The notes below the pieces were generated by a model. The model saw only the letters and a program-made list of their open reading frames with translations, ran no database searches and was not told the DNA's origin. A stretch of 64,000 bases of DNA. Origin: Mucilaginibacter sp. GTDB taxonomy: Bacteria; Bacteroidota; Bacteroidia; Sphingobacteriales; Sphingobacteriaceae. The stretch spans positions 267,199 to 331,198 of the forward strand of contig NZ_JANYGQ010000028.1 in NCBI RefSeq assembly GCF_025359345.1, in the 5' to 3' direction. Below, in pieces: positions 44,635 to 53,157 of this stretch (within the stretch, counting starts at the first letter, position 1; each line of letters starts with the position of its first letter). The translations under genes were made by a program, and so were the position numbers.

Positions 44635-45246
44635 ATGAACAGAAGAGATAGCTTAAAAGCGATAGGAATAGGCACCTTAACAGCAGGCGCGGTGCTAACC
44701 GGCTGCAAGCCCGGCGAAACGGCCGAAAATGTACAGGTTGCCACCACTGGCCGTGAGGCATTTGAAATAGCCAGGGACAAAGGGCTGGTAAAAGAAACCT
44801 ACTTTGACGCCCACGAAATGGCGACGATTACTGTGCTGGCCGATATCATCATCCCCAAAGATGCCAAAAGCGGTAGCGCAACCGATGCCAAAGTACCGGC
44901 GTTTATCGAGTTTATTGCAAAGGACGAGCCCCAGCACCAACTACCCATGCGCGGCGGTCTGCGCTGGCTCGATGTGCAATGCCTTAATAAGTTTGGCAAT
45001 GCATTTATTGATTGCACATCCAAACAGCAAACCACGTTGCTCGATGAGATTGCTTACCCCGCACTGGCCAAACCCAACATGCAGCAAGGTGTGGCATTTT
45101 TTAACAAGATGCGGGAGCTAACTGCCATCGGCTTTTTTACCAGCAAAATGGGGATAGCGGATTTGGGTTACAAAGGCAATGCCCCCGGTAAATGGGAAGG
45201 TGTGCCGCAGGATGTACTGGAGAAATACGGGTTGGAAAATGTGTGA
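44635..45246 (+). CDS. Gluconate 2-dehydrogenase subunit 3 family protein
   Basis: 203 aa. Tat signal NRRDSLKAIGIGTLTAGAVLTGC at the N terminus; the LTGC ending could also be a lipobox, making a Tat-exported lipoprotein. The mature part has MATITVLADIIIPKDAKSGSATDAKVPAFIEFIA (~62-95), the family signature. It is the small subunit that carries the GMC partner to the periplasm and stabilises it. It is the third gene of the 41851-45246 operon. The operon ends close to a hairpin at 45256-45279. Confidence 0.88.
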   Translation: MNRRDSLKAIGIGTLTAGAVLTGCKPGETAENVQVATTGREAFEIARDKGLVKETYFDAHEMATITVLADIIIPKDAKSGSATDAKVPAFIEFIAKDEPQHQLPMRGGLRWLDVQCLNKFGNAFIDCTSKQQTTLLDEIAYPALAKPNMQQGVAFFNKMRELTAIGFFTSKMGIADLGYKGNAPGKWEGVPQDVLEKYGLENV

Positions 45247-45255
45247 AAAATAAAA

Positions 45256-45279
45256 AATGCCACCCATACGGGTGGCATT
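45256..45279 (-). terminator. Intrinsic terminator between convergent operons
   Basis: AATGCCACCC (45256-45265) pairs perfectly with GGGTGGCATT (45270-45279) around ATAC. Read on the minus strand the stem is followed by TTTTTTATTTTT-like DNA (part of which pairs), so it best serves the minus-strand VIT/VWA gene ending at 45309; it may also stop the plus-strand operon. Confidence 0.8.
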
Positions 45280-45308
45280 CGGCTATTATGGTTTAGGGGA
45301 ACGGGCTT

Positions 45309-48300
45309 TTACTTAAAATCTAAATCGCCGATATAAACGGCACCACCGCCGGCTTCTTTTTTCATCTGCATCACAATAATCTCCTTCTTTTCCTGCGGGG
45401 TGCCGTAATGGGTAAATAACTCGGCCATTACAGTTGTTGGACCTGCAATGGTAGCCTGTCTATCGCCGTAATAGTTTATCTCGATTTTGTAGGTTCCTTT
45501 AATTGCTTTTTTTAACATGAACTGTTCAGGGCCAAAACCCTGTGTCATATCGTGCGATATGCGGCCGCCAATTGCGGTGCGGTTATGGCTGTAATAGCAT
45601 TTTTCACCATTAGGGTCGGTTACCCATAGGTCAATATCGGTATTGTTCATGTTCCAGTCCATTACAATGCGTATATCAACAGGCAAGGCTTCGATAATTG
45701 GTTTAGGAACTGCTGAAAGATTCAGTTTTCCTTTGTGAAGGGCGATGATGCGGTTTATTTCCGGCAAAAATATTTCCTGGATGCCATTGTACAGCCTATC
45801 CGTTTCGGTGGTATAACTCTTTGTCATGGCCTCATATAGCACATCCAACGCCTTTTGATGCTGACCAGCATCTTCAAGCGCAAGGCCGTAGTCCCGGAAG
45901 CTCTGTGGGTCAATCGGGCGTAGGTCGGTCACTTTTTTAAAGGCGAACAGTTCACCCTCAAAATCGCCTAACTGTTTTAATTTATAGCCAAGCATCTTGT
46001 AAAGTTCGTAGCTGCCCAAATCAAGTTCGGCAAGGTTGCTAAGTATGCGGGTACCCAATTCTTTGTTGCCGGTTTTTATAAAATAATCCGCAACATCAAA
46101 AAAGTAGACGGGGTTACCGGAATAAGCCTGGCGGAGGTCGATGTATTTTTGATATTGGTTTGCCTTGCCGGTCTTTTGGATAGTTTTAAGGTAGTCAGCA
46201 CTTCCAGGATTATACACGATGTCGATGCCATTATTTGAATGGGTTGCTGTATTGAGGTGGATAGAATCGCGATTGACGGGCCTTGCATTTTTTGTAGTGA
46301 TAACAACAACACCGTTGCCGCCTGCAACACCATAAATCGCAGTGGCGCCCGCATCTTTCAATACATTTATTGATTTGATATCATTTGGGTTAAGCTGACC
46401 AACACTTCCGCTTTGAACGCCGTCAATTACATATAGAGGCTTGGCATTATCGAAACTGCCTATGCCCCGTATAAGTACGTTGCTAGCGGCGCCAGGTGCG
46501 CCGGATTGGACGATTTGCAATCCCCCAACTTGTCCCTGCAACAATGATTCGGAATTTGAAGCGGGAACGGATTTTGCAGTGGATACGGTCACAGTTGAGA
46601 CATTGCCGCTTACATCTGCATTCCTGCCCAATGCCGCTGCAGATTGCGACCGCACCTGTATGCCGGCTGCTTTGCCCACCAGCGCGTTGTTGATATTAGG
46701 CTCGCGCACTGTATTTGTCTCGGTGGAGGTAATAGTTTCTACAGAACTTGAACTGGTGCGTGCAGTTTGTTTGATGCCATAACCACCCGTTACCACAACC
46801 TCTCTCAATTGATTTGAATTAACTGGTAAACTTATTGCTCCTAAATTGTGGCCGGTAACTTTTACCTCTATGTTTTGATAGCCTACAAACGATACAATCA
46901 GTACATTCCCCGCTCTTACGTTAAGCCTAAATTCGCCGTAATCATTTGTTACCGCACCAAGGCTTGTGCCTTTTACTCTTACAGAAGCGCCAGGTAACGG
47001 AAATGCGTCATTAGCGCTAATAACTTTACCCGTAATTTGCGTTAGGTGCCTGCCGGACGGCTGACTATTTATATGTGATTGGATTGGCGGGTTAACACGC
47101 ACTTGTTCTTCTTTTGTTTTAACTTCCTTAGGCTCAATGCCAGCACCCCACCAATCCTCAAGTTCATCTTTCATTACTTGAGCAGCAGTTAAATTTTCAC
47201 GCGGAGGCTGCACATTTTCAGCACCCCGCTGCTTCATAATGGAATCGTACTCTGCCTGCAATTCTGCCGGCGGCTCAATACCGTATAGTATGTAATCATT
47301 CACTGTCTCCAAAACAATCAGCGAAGTATTGCGGGTAACTATACCAAACCGTTTTCCCAGCGATTCAATATCCTGGCGATTAGAATCGTAGTCGATATCA
47401 AGTTCGCTTATCTTTTTCTGCGCCCATAGCTTGGCCACATCCACATTATCAACGGCGTTGTTAGCTAAATCGAGCGTTATTGTTTTTTCATAGCTAACCT
47501 TATCGCCAAAGCCATATTGCAGGGTAATGGTTTGGTTGGGGTCGCGGGTTACACCGGCAATAGAGAAAGCGCCGCTTACTACAACCGGCAGCGAAGGGTA
47601 ACTTTCCTCAACCGACGCCCCCTGTTTAATGCCCAGGAAATGCATCGGTTGGTTGGTTAAACTATTTAGGGCTTTGCCGGTATCATCTTTGGTTAAGTCG
47701 ATCAGGTCGCCGCCGGTTTTTAAGGTTATTAGCTTTAAATTGCTATAGTCTGCAGCGGTTGCCGAATTGATGCAATAAACAGGTTTTTTCGTCAGCTTTA
47801 GCGTTTTTTCGCCAAAGGTTTGGTGCCCGTCGCTCATTAATAAAAATTCATCAACGGCATATTTAGATAAATCAATTTTTCCAAAATCTGTAGCGCCATC
47901 ATAGGTTACATGCTTCAGGTCGGTTTTAAGCCCATCCCAGTTACCATTTGCAATGGTGTAAGTTTTTGTGCTTAAAATAGCATTGCTAAAAGTTAAAAGG
48001 GTAACCACAGTATTACCTATCTTTTTAAAATAGGCATCCAATAATGCAAATTCTTTTTTGCTGTCGCGATTGGCGCCACTTAGCGATGCATCCCATAACA
48101 AACCAATATGCTTCGGGGCTGGTTTGCTGATAATTTGCGCCTGTAGCATAGTATTGATAAAATAATAGTATTTGTTGCCCTGCGCTTGTATCATCACTTC
48201 ACTGGCGTCTTTGGGTTTTGGTATCGAAAATGAAAGGGAGTGGCTGGGCGCGTAATTATTTTTATCAATAGCTGCCGAATAGGTGTTATGACGGTTATCA

Positions 48301-48899
48301 AATTTCAAATCATCGCCATCGCTAACTGGCGCTTCGGCGCTTTGGATTACAGATGCATTCAGTGAGAATTTCTCAACCGTATCTTTTATATTGAGCGGGA
48401 GGGTAAACTTTAAATTTCCGTCGGAAGCTAAAGGTATTTCTTCCTCGTAACCGATGATTACCGTGCGGGTACTACCGGGATTAATAGGGTAGATGCGGGT
48501 ACGGAAAGTGTTACCTTCTACCTTTTCAAGCAGACCGGGGTCAATCCGCCGGCGCTCAACGGCCTCAAAAACAGCAGTGCCTTTACCACGGTCGACCGGA
48601 ACGGCTTCGCGCATCTTGCCATTAATATCCAGCGCATACCGGCTTACGCTTACACCGTCTTTCAGCGGGAACAGCAGAGTGCCTTCCAAAATCCGTGAGG
48701 TCGAATTATAAAAAGTCATTTGCCAGGTGGTGCGGCTGACGTTGCCATACACAGCAACGTCAATTTTTAATTCACGCAACTTAACGCCATTATTTGTTTT
48801 GCCATCCACAGAAAGCTGCGGCGACTGGGCACGGGCTTTGGAAATTTGTAAACCGGTTAAGGTAATTACTGCTAAAAGGAAGTAGGTAAATCTTTTCAT
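45309..48899 (-). CDS. VIT-VWA-carboxypeptidase-regulatory/TonB-plug-DUF2135 surface protein
   Basis: 1196 aa from the ATG at 48899; the upstream 38 codons carry no conserved sequence. A signal peptide spans ~1-23. Order: VIT domain (~25-155), von Willebrand A domain with MIDAS DASLS at ~270, then a long region with KISELDIDYDSNRQDIESLGKRFG. Next come a carboxypeptidase-D regulatory-like sandwich (~635-725, VISANDAFPLPGASVRVKG) and a TonB plug-like domain with LIRGIGSFDNAKPLYVIDGV (~835-855). Helical TPR-like repeats and a C-terminal DUF2135 (YfaP-like) domain, IRIVMDWNMNNTDIDLWVTDP (~1085), complete it. There is no beta-barrel. It should be displayed on the cell surface or outer-membrane periplasmic face. 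The function is unknown. Confidence 0.88.
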   Translation of the reverse strand: MKRFTYFLLAVITLTGLQISKARAQSPQLSVDGKTNNGVKLRELKIDVAVYGNVSRTTWQMTFYNSTSRILEGTLLFPLKDGVSVSRYALDINGKMREAVPVDRGKGTAVFEAVERRRIDPGLLEKVEGNTFRTRIYPINPGSTRTVIIGYEEEIPLASDGNLKFTLPLNIKDTVEKFSLNASVIQSAEAPVSDGDDLKFDNRHNTYSAAIDKNNYAPSHSLSFSIPKPKDASEVMIQAQGNKYYYFINTMLQAQIISKPAPKHIGLLWDASLSGANRDSKKEFALLDAYFKKIGNTVVTLLTFSNAILSTKTYTIANGNWDGLKTDLKHVTYDGATDFGKIDLSKYAVDEFLLMSDGHQTFGEKTLKLTKKPVYCINSATAADYSNLKLITLKTGGDLIDLTKDDTGKALNSLTNQPMHFLGIKQGASVEESYPSLPVVVSGAFSIAGVTRDPNQTITLQYGFGDKVSYEKTITLDLANNAVDNVDVAKLWAQKKISELDIDYDSNRQDIESLGKRFGIVTRNTSLIVLETVNDYILYGIEPPAELQAEYDSIMKQRGAENVQPPRENLTAAQVMKDELEDWWGAGIEPKEVKTKEEQVRVNPPIQSHINSQPSGRHLTQITGKVISANDAFPLPGASVRVKGTSLGAVTNDYGEFRLNVRAGNVLIVSFVGYQNIEVKVTGHNLGAISLPVNSNQLREVVVTGGYGIKQTARTSSSSVETITSTETNTVREPNINNALVGKAAGIQVRSQSAAALGRNADVSGNVSTVTVSTAKSVPASNSESLLQGQVGGLQIVQSGAPGAASNVLIRGIGSFDNAKPLYVIDGVQSGSVGQLNPNDIKSINVLKDAGATAIYGVAGGNGVVVITTKNARPVNRDSIHLNTATHSNNGIDIVYNPGSADYLKTIQKTGKANQYQKYIDLRQAYSGNPVYFFDVADYFIKTGNKELGTRILSNLAELDLGSYELYKMLGYKLKQLGDFEGELFAFKKVTDLRPIDPQSFRDYGLALEDAGQHQKALDVLYEAMTKSYTTETDRLYNGIQEIFLPEINRIIALHKGKLNLSAVPKPIIEALPVDIRIVMDWNMNNTDIDLWVTDPNGEKCYYSHNRTAIGGRISHDMTQGFGPEQFMLKKAIKGTYKIEINYYGDRQATIAGPTTVMAELFTHYGTPQEKKEIIVMQMKKEAGGGAVYIGDLDFK

Positions 48900-49058
48900 G
48901 GAATCCTTGTTTTTCTGTAGGATGCAGGAAGGTGGAGGATTCCATAAATGATTTTGAAAAAATAAATGCCAATGCAATCGCAGGACACCGCACTGCGTTA
49001 AAGAGGTAACCAATAAAAAAAAGTCTTAATTTAGTCCTTCCCATATTTACAAACCGAC

Positions 49059-49835
49059 ATGAAAAGACTGATCATACTTTTACTACTGGCAAACTTTACC
49101 ACCTATGCCCAGCAAAAATCCTCCCCGGGTAATAAAAAAGCAATCATCGTGCTTACTTATGATGATGCTATTATGTCGCAATTGAATATTGCTATTCCGC
49201 AATTGGATTCGGCGCATTTGAAAGGCACTTTTTTCCTGACGGGAAGTATAACGCCGCAAGCATTACCACGCTGGCGCGAAGCATTTAACCACGGGCACGA
49301 ACTGGCAAATCATACGCTTTACCACCCCTGTTTATTAACCAATGTAAAAGGTAACCCCATTAATAATTCGGAAAATTATACGGTTTACGGCATCCTGCGC
49401 GAAATTGGGATGATGAATAATTTTTTATACGCCATTGATGGTGCGTCAACACATACTTATGCATACCCCTGTACCGAAGGAAAGGTCGGCGGGGTTGATT
49501 ATGTCGACTCGCTGCGTAAATCGGGTCTGGTGAAATATGCCCGAATGGGCGGCGACCAAAATGCGATTGTGACAGATTACAGCAAGCTCGATCCACTGCT
49601 GGTGCCATCATGGGCGGTAGTTGGTAACTATACCGGCAACGATTTAATTGCGTTTGTGAAAAAAGTGCAGGCAAACGGTGGTATGGGTGTATTTATGTTT
49701 CACGGTGTTGGTGGCGATTACCTGGTTACATCCGCTCAGGCCCATCGCGAATTATTAAAATATTTAAGCCAACACAAGGATGAGGTTTGGGTAGCTACAT
49801 TTAAAGAAGCAATGGAATATGTTAGCAAAAAGTAG
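49059..49835 (+). CDS. Polysaccharide deacetylase (NodB/CE4)
   Basis: 258 aa with a signal peptide (~1-18). The NodB-fold motifs are seen: motif 1 LTYDDAI (~31-37, Asp pair) and motif 2 HELANHTLYHPC (~76-87, metal His pair). Further on is a TYAYPC motif (~129) close to the family's R-x-P-Y position, and VFMFHGVGG (~213) supplies the late His. It removes N- or O-acetyl groups from a glycan in the periplasm. It is divergent from the VIT/VWA gene and next to a GH140-like hydrolase gene. Confidence 0.88.
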   Translation: MKRLIILLLLANFTTYAQQKSSPGNKKAIIVLTYDDAIMSQLNIAIPQLDSAHLKGTFFLTGSITPQALPRWREAFNHGHELANHTLYHPCLLTNVKGNPINNSENYTVYGILREIGMMNNFLYAIDGASTHTYAYPCTEGKVGGVDYVDSLRKSGLVKYARMGGDQNAIVTDYSKLDPLLVPSWAVVGNYTGNDLIAFVKKVQANGGMGVFMFHGVGGDYLVTSAQAHRELLKYLSQHKDEVWVATFKEAMEYVSKK

Positions 49836-49845
49836 TTCATAGTTG

Positions 49846-49863
49846 ATCCCGCACGTGCGGGAT
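49846..49863. repeat. Perfect 18-bp palindrome
   Basis: ATCCCGCACGTGCGGGAT lies in the 77-bp gap between the deacetylase and the GH140-like gene, flanked by the direct repeat AGTTCAT (49836-49842 and 49865-49871). A related CCTGCACGCGGGAT occurs inside the repeat at 51912-52004. No T-run follows, so termination is weak at best. Confidence 0.55.
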
Positions 49864-49912
49864 AGTTCATGGTAGCTGTACCCGATCTGATGTATGTTTT
49901 AATATAAAGTCT

Positions 49913-51262
49913 ATGCGTAGATATACCTTTCTGCTATTAACCTTAATTGTAATTCAGACTGCTAATGCCCAGTTCAGCGTAAGCGCTAACCAGCATTATA
50001 TTTTAAAGGATGGCAAACCTTTTTTCTGGCTGGGCGATACGGCCTGGGAACTGTTCCATCGGCTTAACCGTGAGGAGGCTGACCAGTATTTAAAAACCCG
50101 CAGCGAACAGGGCTTTACCGTGATACAAGCCGTAGTGCTGGCCGAAATGGATGGGCTGCACGATCCAAACTTTTATGGCGAAAAACCACTAATTGATGAT
50201 GACCCCACCAAGCCCAATGAAAAGTATTTTGAGCCCGTTGATTTCATTGTGAACAAAGCCGCTGAATATCACCTGAATATAGCCATGCTGCCCACCTGGG
50301 CCGATAAAATTGATAAAAGCACCTGGGGCAAAGGCCCGGAAATATTTAATAAGGATAATGCTGCCGTTTATGGCGCCTGGCTGGCAAACAGGTATAAAAC
50401 TAAAACAAACATTATCTGGATACTCGGCGGCGACCGCCAGCCACGCGGCGAACAGGACATTGCCATTTGGAGGGCCATGGGTACTGCCATAATGAAGGCT
50501 ACGGATAACAAAGCAATAATCACTTATCATTGCCAGCCCAACCAGCTTGGCTCGGCGCAATGGTTCAGAAATGAGAAGTGGTTTACTTTTAACATGTTCC
50601 AGAACGGGCATTGCCGGGACGAGGCTGTGTATAATAAAATGGCTGCGGGTTATGTTGCAACCCCGATAAAACCCGAGATAGACGGCGAACCTATTTATGA
50701 GGACCACCCGGTTTGTTTTAACGTGTATGATTTAGGCACTTCAAGCGCTTATGATGTACGTAAGTTTGCTTATCTCGATTTATTTTCGGGTGCGTTTGGA
50801 CATACCTATGGCTGTCATGATATCTGGCAGATGAACTCGCCCCGGCATGAGCCATTGAATGGTCCGCATATGACCTGGCAGGAGGCCTTGCAATTGCCGG
50901 GCGCTAAGCAAATGAGCTATGTAAAGAAACTAATGGAGTCGCACCCAATATTGGAGCGCGTGCCTGACCAATCGATAATCATTGAAAATAACAATACCCC
51001 GGCCGAACGTATACAGGCTACCAGGGGTAACGATTATGCATTTGTTTATACGGCTGCCGGCAAACCATTTACGGTGATATTATCGAAGCTAAAGGCCCCT
51101 AAAATTCACGCTTATTGGTACGACCCACGGAACAGCAAGACAACTGAGGCGGGGATTTTGGATGGCACAAAATCAAACAAATTTACGCCGCCGTCCAGTG
51201 GGTATGGAAAGGATTGGGTTTTAGTTTTGGATAATGAGGCTAAACATTATGCGATGTTGTAG
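49913..51262 (+). CDS. GH140-like glycoside hydrolase (DUF4038, apiosidase-like)
   Basis: 449 aa with a signal peptide (~1-19, ending TANAQ). The DUF4038 barrel starts with YILKDGKPFFWLGDTAWELFHRLNREEADQYL (~27-58), and the catalytic region IIWILGGDRQPRG (~163-175) follows. The C-terminal ~90 residues (from about YAFVYTAAGKPFTVIL) match the collagen-binding-like domain often fused to it. GH140 was defined on an apiosidase acting on rhamnogalacturonan II; here the substrate is unproven. The nearby GH78 rhamnosidase fits plant cell-wall use, though the genes are 12 kb apart. Confidence 0.85.
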   Translation: MRRYTFLLLTLIVIQTANAQFSVSANQHYILKDGKPFFWLGDTAWELFHRLNREEADQYLKTRSEQGFTVIQAVVLAEMDGLHDPNFYGEKPLIDDDPTKPNEKYFEPVDFIVNKAAEYHLNIAMLPTWADKIDKSTWGKGPEIFNKDNAAVYGAWLANRYKTKTNIIWILGGDRQPRGEQDIAIWRAMGTAIMKATDNKAIITYHCQPNQLGSAQWFRNEKWFTFNMFQNGHCRDEAVYNKMAAGYVATPIKPEIDGEPIYEDHPVCFNVYDLGTSSAYDVRKFAYLDLFSGAFGHTYGCHDIWQMNSPRHEPLNGPHMTWQEALQLPGAKQMSYVKKLMESHPILERVPDQSIIIENNNTPAERIQATRGNDYAFVYTAAGKPFTVILSKLKAPKIHAYWYDPRNSKTTEAGILDGTKSNKFTPPSSGYGKDWVLVLDNEAKHYAML

Positions 51263-51263
51263 C

Positions 51264-51878
51264 CTAAATTACCACCCTGAAAGTCAAGTTTATCCTTGCC
51301 CGCATAGGTTTAACTGATTTAGCTATGCGGTGTTCCCAGTTCTCCTGCAATCCGCCTTTCATCAACAGGAATGAGCCATGCTCCAGCCTTATAGAATATC
51401 GTTCGCTGTGGTCCTGCTTATTGCGGATATCAAAACTGCGTACCTGCCCAAAGCTAACCGAGGCAATAATCGGATTTCGACCCAATACGCTTTCCCGGTC
51501 GCTGTGCCAGGCTACCGAGTCGTTGCCATCACGGTAGTAATTTAGCAATACGCTGTTAAATTTTACGCCGGCAAAAGGTTCTACCTCCTCTTTAATCATC
51601 AGCAAGTCATCCGTCCACGGCAACGGGTTGGCAATTTTTCCCGCTACCGAATAATCCGTGCCCGGGTCGCCGTACCGGGTGCTCAGGCGTGGGGTAGGGT
51701 ATTCTTTGTCCCACATTTTTTGCACGGTTTGTTTCCAGGGTGTTTCGTTTATAAATTTATCCAGTAAATGGTCGCTTTCCTGTTGGGTAAAAAATCCCGG
51801 CCTGTAATCCAGCAATTCAGCAGGCAGTCCCTTGCTTTGCCCGGCTTCAGCAAAAAAGCTTAATTGTTCTGTTAGCAT
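51264..51878 (-). CDS. alkB: AlkB-like DNA/RNA dealkylating dioxygenase
   Basis: 204 aa from the ATG at 51878; a GTG two codons earlier is also in frame. The 2OG-Fe(II) site has WHSDRE (H-x-D, ~128) and a distal His in NWEHRIAKS (~182), and the C-terminal RINLTFR is the AlkB R-x-N-x-T-x-R signature. FNSVLLNYYRDGNDSVAWH is typical of the ABH2/ABH3-like bacterial branch. It removes methyl groups from 1-methyladenine and 3-methylcytosine. It lies in a DNA-repair neighbourhood with the mutasome. Confidence 0.93.
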   Translation of the reverse strand: MLTEQLSFFAEAGQSKGLPAELLDYRPGFFTQQESDHLLDKFINETPWKQTVQKMWDKEYPTPRLSTRYGDPGTDYSVAGKIANPLPWTDDLLMIKEEVEPFAGVKFNSVLLNYYRDGNDSVAWHSDRESVLGRNPIIASVSFGQVRSFDIRNKQDHSERYSIRLEHGSFLLMKGGLQENWEHRIAKSVKPMRARINLTFRVVI

Positions 51879-51911
51879 ACGCACTAATCCTTTCCTTTAT
51901 CTGATTTTTTT

Positions 51912-52004
51912 TGTAGAGACACAATATCTTGTGTCTCTGAAAATATATGTGGAAAACATATGATTTACCTGCACGCGGGATACACAAGGTATTGTGTATC
52001 TACA
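51912..52004. repeat. REP-like inverted repeat (GAGACACAA..TTGTGTCTC)
   Basis: Two 22-nt arms, 51912-51933 and 51983-52004, are reverse complements with two mismatches, separated by ~49 bp. Each arm also belongs to a small palindrome: GAGACACAATATCTTGTGTCTC and GATACACAAGGTATTGTGTATC. This fills the 135-bp gap between the AlkB gene and a small hypothetical gene. It resembles the dispersed GTAGAGACRCAATAT-type repeats of Sphingobacteriaceae, as I recall them. Confidence 0.75.
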
Positions 52005-52013
52005 GTTTGTCAT

Positions 52014-52310
52014 TTATATAACCTCTACATAATTAATAATGAATTTTGCCAGTTGCTCCTGCTCGGCTATGGTTAATTCATCGCCATCATATATCCAGTA
52101 ACCTTCGGTATCAAACAATATCTGGCCCAAATAATCCGGGTTTTTCTCATCGGGCAGATGGCGGGTATCGGCACCATAGGCCACGTATAATTTATAGGTG
52201 AGCGCCCTGTTGTCGTCATCTATGTCGGGCACTACGCGCACAATTTCGTCGGGGCCCTGCCTGCGCTTAACCCATGCCTTGGCTTCTTTCAGCAAAAAAG
52301 TAGTATTCAT
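52014..52310 (-). CDS. Small hypothetical protein
   Basis: 98 aa from the ATG at 52310; the open frame to 52391 adds a hydrophobic stretch that overlaps the imuA control region and is discarded. The protein is acidic, with VKRRQGPDEIVRVVPDIDDDNRALTYKLYVAYG and a second half YWIYDGDELTIAEQEQLAKFIINY. No family is recognised. It is divergent from imuA and may share its regulatory region. Confidence 0.65.
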   Translation of the reverse strand: MNTTFLLKEAKAWVKRRQGPDEIVRVVPDIDDDNRALTYKLYVAYGADTRHLPDEKNPDYLGQILFDTEGYWIYDGDELTIAEQEQLAKFIINYVEVI

Positions 52311-52372
52311 AACCTGTTCACTTAAAATGATAAAAACAAAAGTGGAAAATATTTTGTAATAATTTATATAAA

Positions 52373-52391
52373 ATGCTAAAAAAATTAGCAT
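52373..52391. promoter_or_regulatory. 7-5-7 inverted repeat upstream of imuA
   Basis: ATGCTAA-AAAAA-TTAGCAT is a perfect dyad ending 30 bp before the imuA ATG; the next bases TAACTTTA (52391-52398) are one base away from the TAnnTTTG box. An operator for an SOS-type repressor is plausible by position, but its sequence does not match any LexA box I can name with confidence. Confidence 0.5.
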
Positions 52392-52421
52392 AACTTTACA
52401 GTCCGGGAAAATTTAGAGTTC

Positions 52422-53156
52422 ATGGTCGACGCAAAAAAAGATATCATTAGCCAGTTGCAAAAGGATATTTTGCTTTGGGAGGGCTTTAAGCCCCCGCCAC
52501 CGGGCGCTTCCGGTTTGGCCGGTCTGGGGCCTGTGGAGGCTGCTTTTCCTAACGGCGTATTCCCGACAGGTGCGGTACATGAATTTTTAAGTACCGAACC
52601 AGAGCATGCAGCAGCGGCAGGGGGCTTTATTAACGGCCTGCTGTCGGCATTGATGCAACAGGGGGGCGCCTGTTTGTGGATCAGCCAGTCGCGCACCCTT
52701 TTCCCGCCGGCACTGAAAGTGTTTGGGGTTGAGCCCGACAAGATTATTTTTATCGACCTAAAAAAAGAAAAAGACGTGCTTTGGGCTACTGAAGAAGCCT
52801 TGAAATGCGAAGGCCTTGCTGCGGTAGTTGCAGAGGTGCGCGAAATAAGCTTTACCGAATCGCGGCGGCTGCAGCTGGCGGTTGAGCAAAGCAGGGTGAC
52901 GGGTTTTATTCTTCGCGGTGTAACACGTAAGCTAAGTACTACCGCCTGTGTTGCCCGCTGGAAAATTACCCCATTACCGAGCGAACTGGAGGGCAATATG
53001 CCGGGTGTAGGACATCCGCGGTGGAATGTGGAGTTGCTAAAGGTACGCAACGGCAGCCCCGGTGTTTGGAAAATGGAATGGGCGGCAGGGCAGTTTAATA
53101 TGATTGCCGAACCTGTTGCTGAAGAAATGTTACACGAAGAAAGATGGGCGGGATGA
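52422..53156 (+). CDS. imuA: ImuA, RecA-like mutasome protein
   Basis: 244 aa. ImuA is a RecA/SulA-superfamily protein that works with ImuB and DnaE2 in damage-induced translesion synthesis. Typical features are the start KKDIISQLQKDILLWEG, then FPNGVFPTGAVHEFL (~44-58) and GACLWISQSRTLFPPALKVFG (~82-102), where RecA folds have their P-loop strand region. ESRRLQLAVEQSRVTGFILR follows (~146-165). No clear Walker A is present, as in other ImuA proteins. Its stop lies 1 bp before the imuB start. Damage induction is inferred from the family. Confidence 0.9.
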   Translation: MVDAKKDIISQLQKDILLWEGFKPPPPGASGLAGLGPVEAAFPNGVFPTGAVHEFLSTEPEHAAAAGGFINGLLSALMQQGGACLWISQSRTLFPPALKVFGVEPDKIIFIDLKKEKDVLWATEEALKCEGLAAVVAEVREISFTESRRLQLAVEQSRVTGFILRGVTRKLSTTACVARWKITPLPSELEGNMPGVGHPRWNVELLKVRNGSPGVWKMEWAAGQFNMIAEPVAEEMLHEERWAG

Positions 53157-53157
53157 T

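Noticed and set aside
52385..53050. 221-codon minus-strand ORF
   Set aside because: Shadow of imuA: no motif, and imuA matches its family over the whole length.
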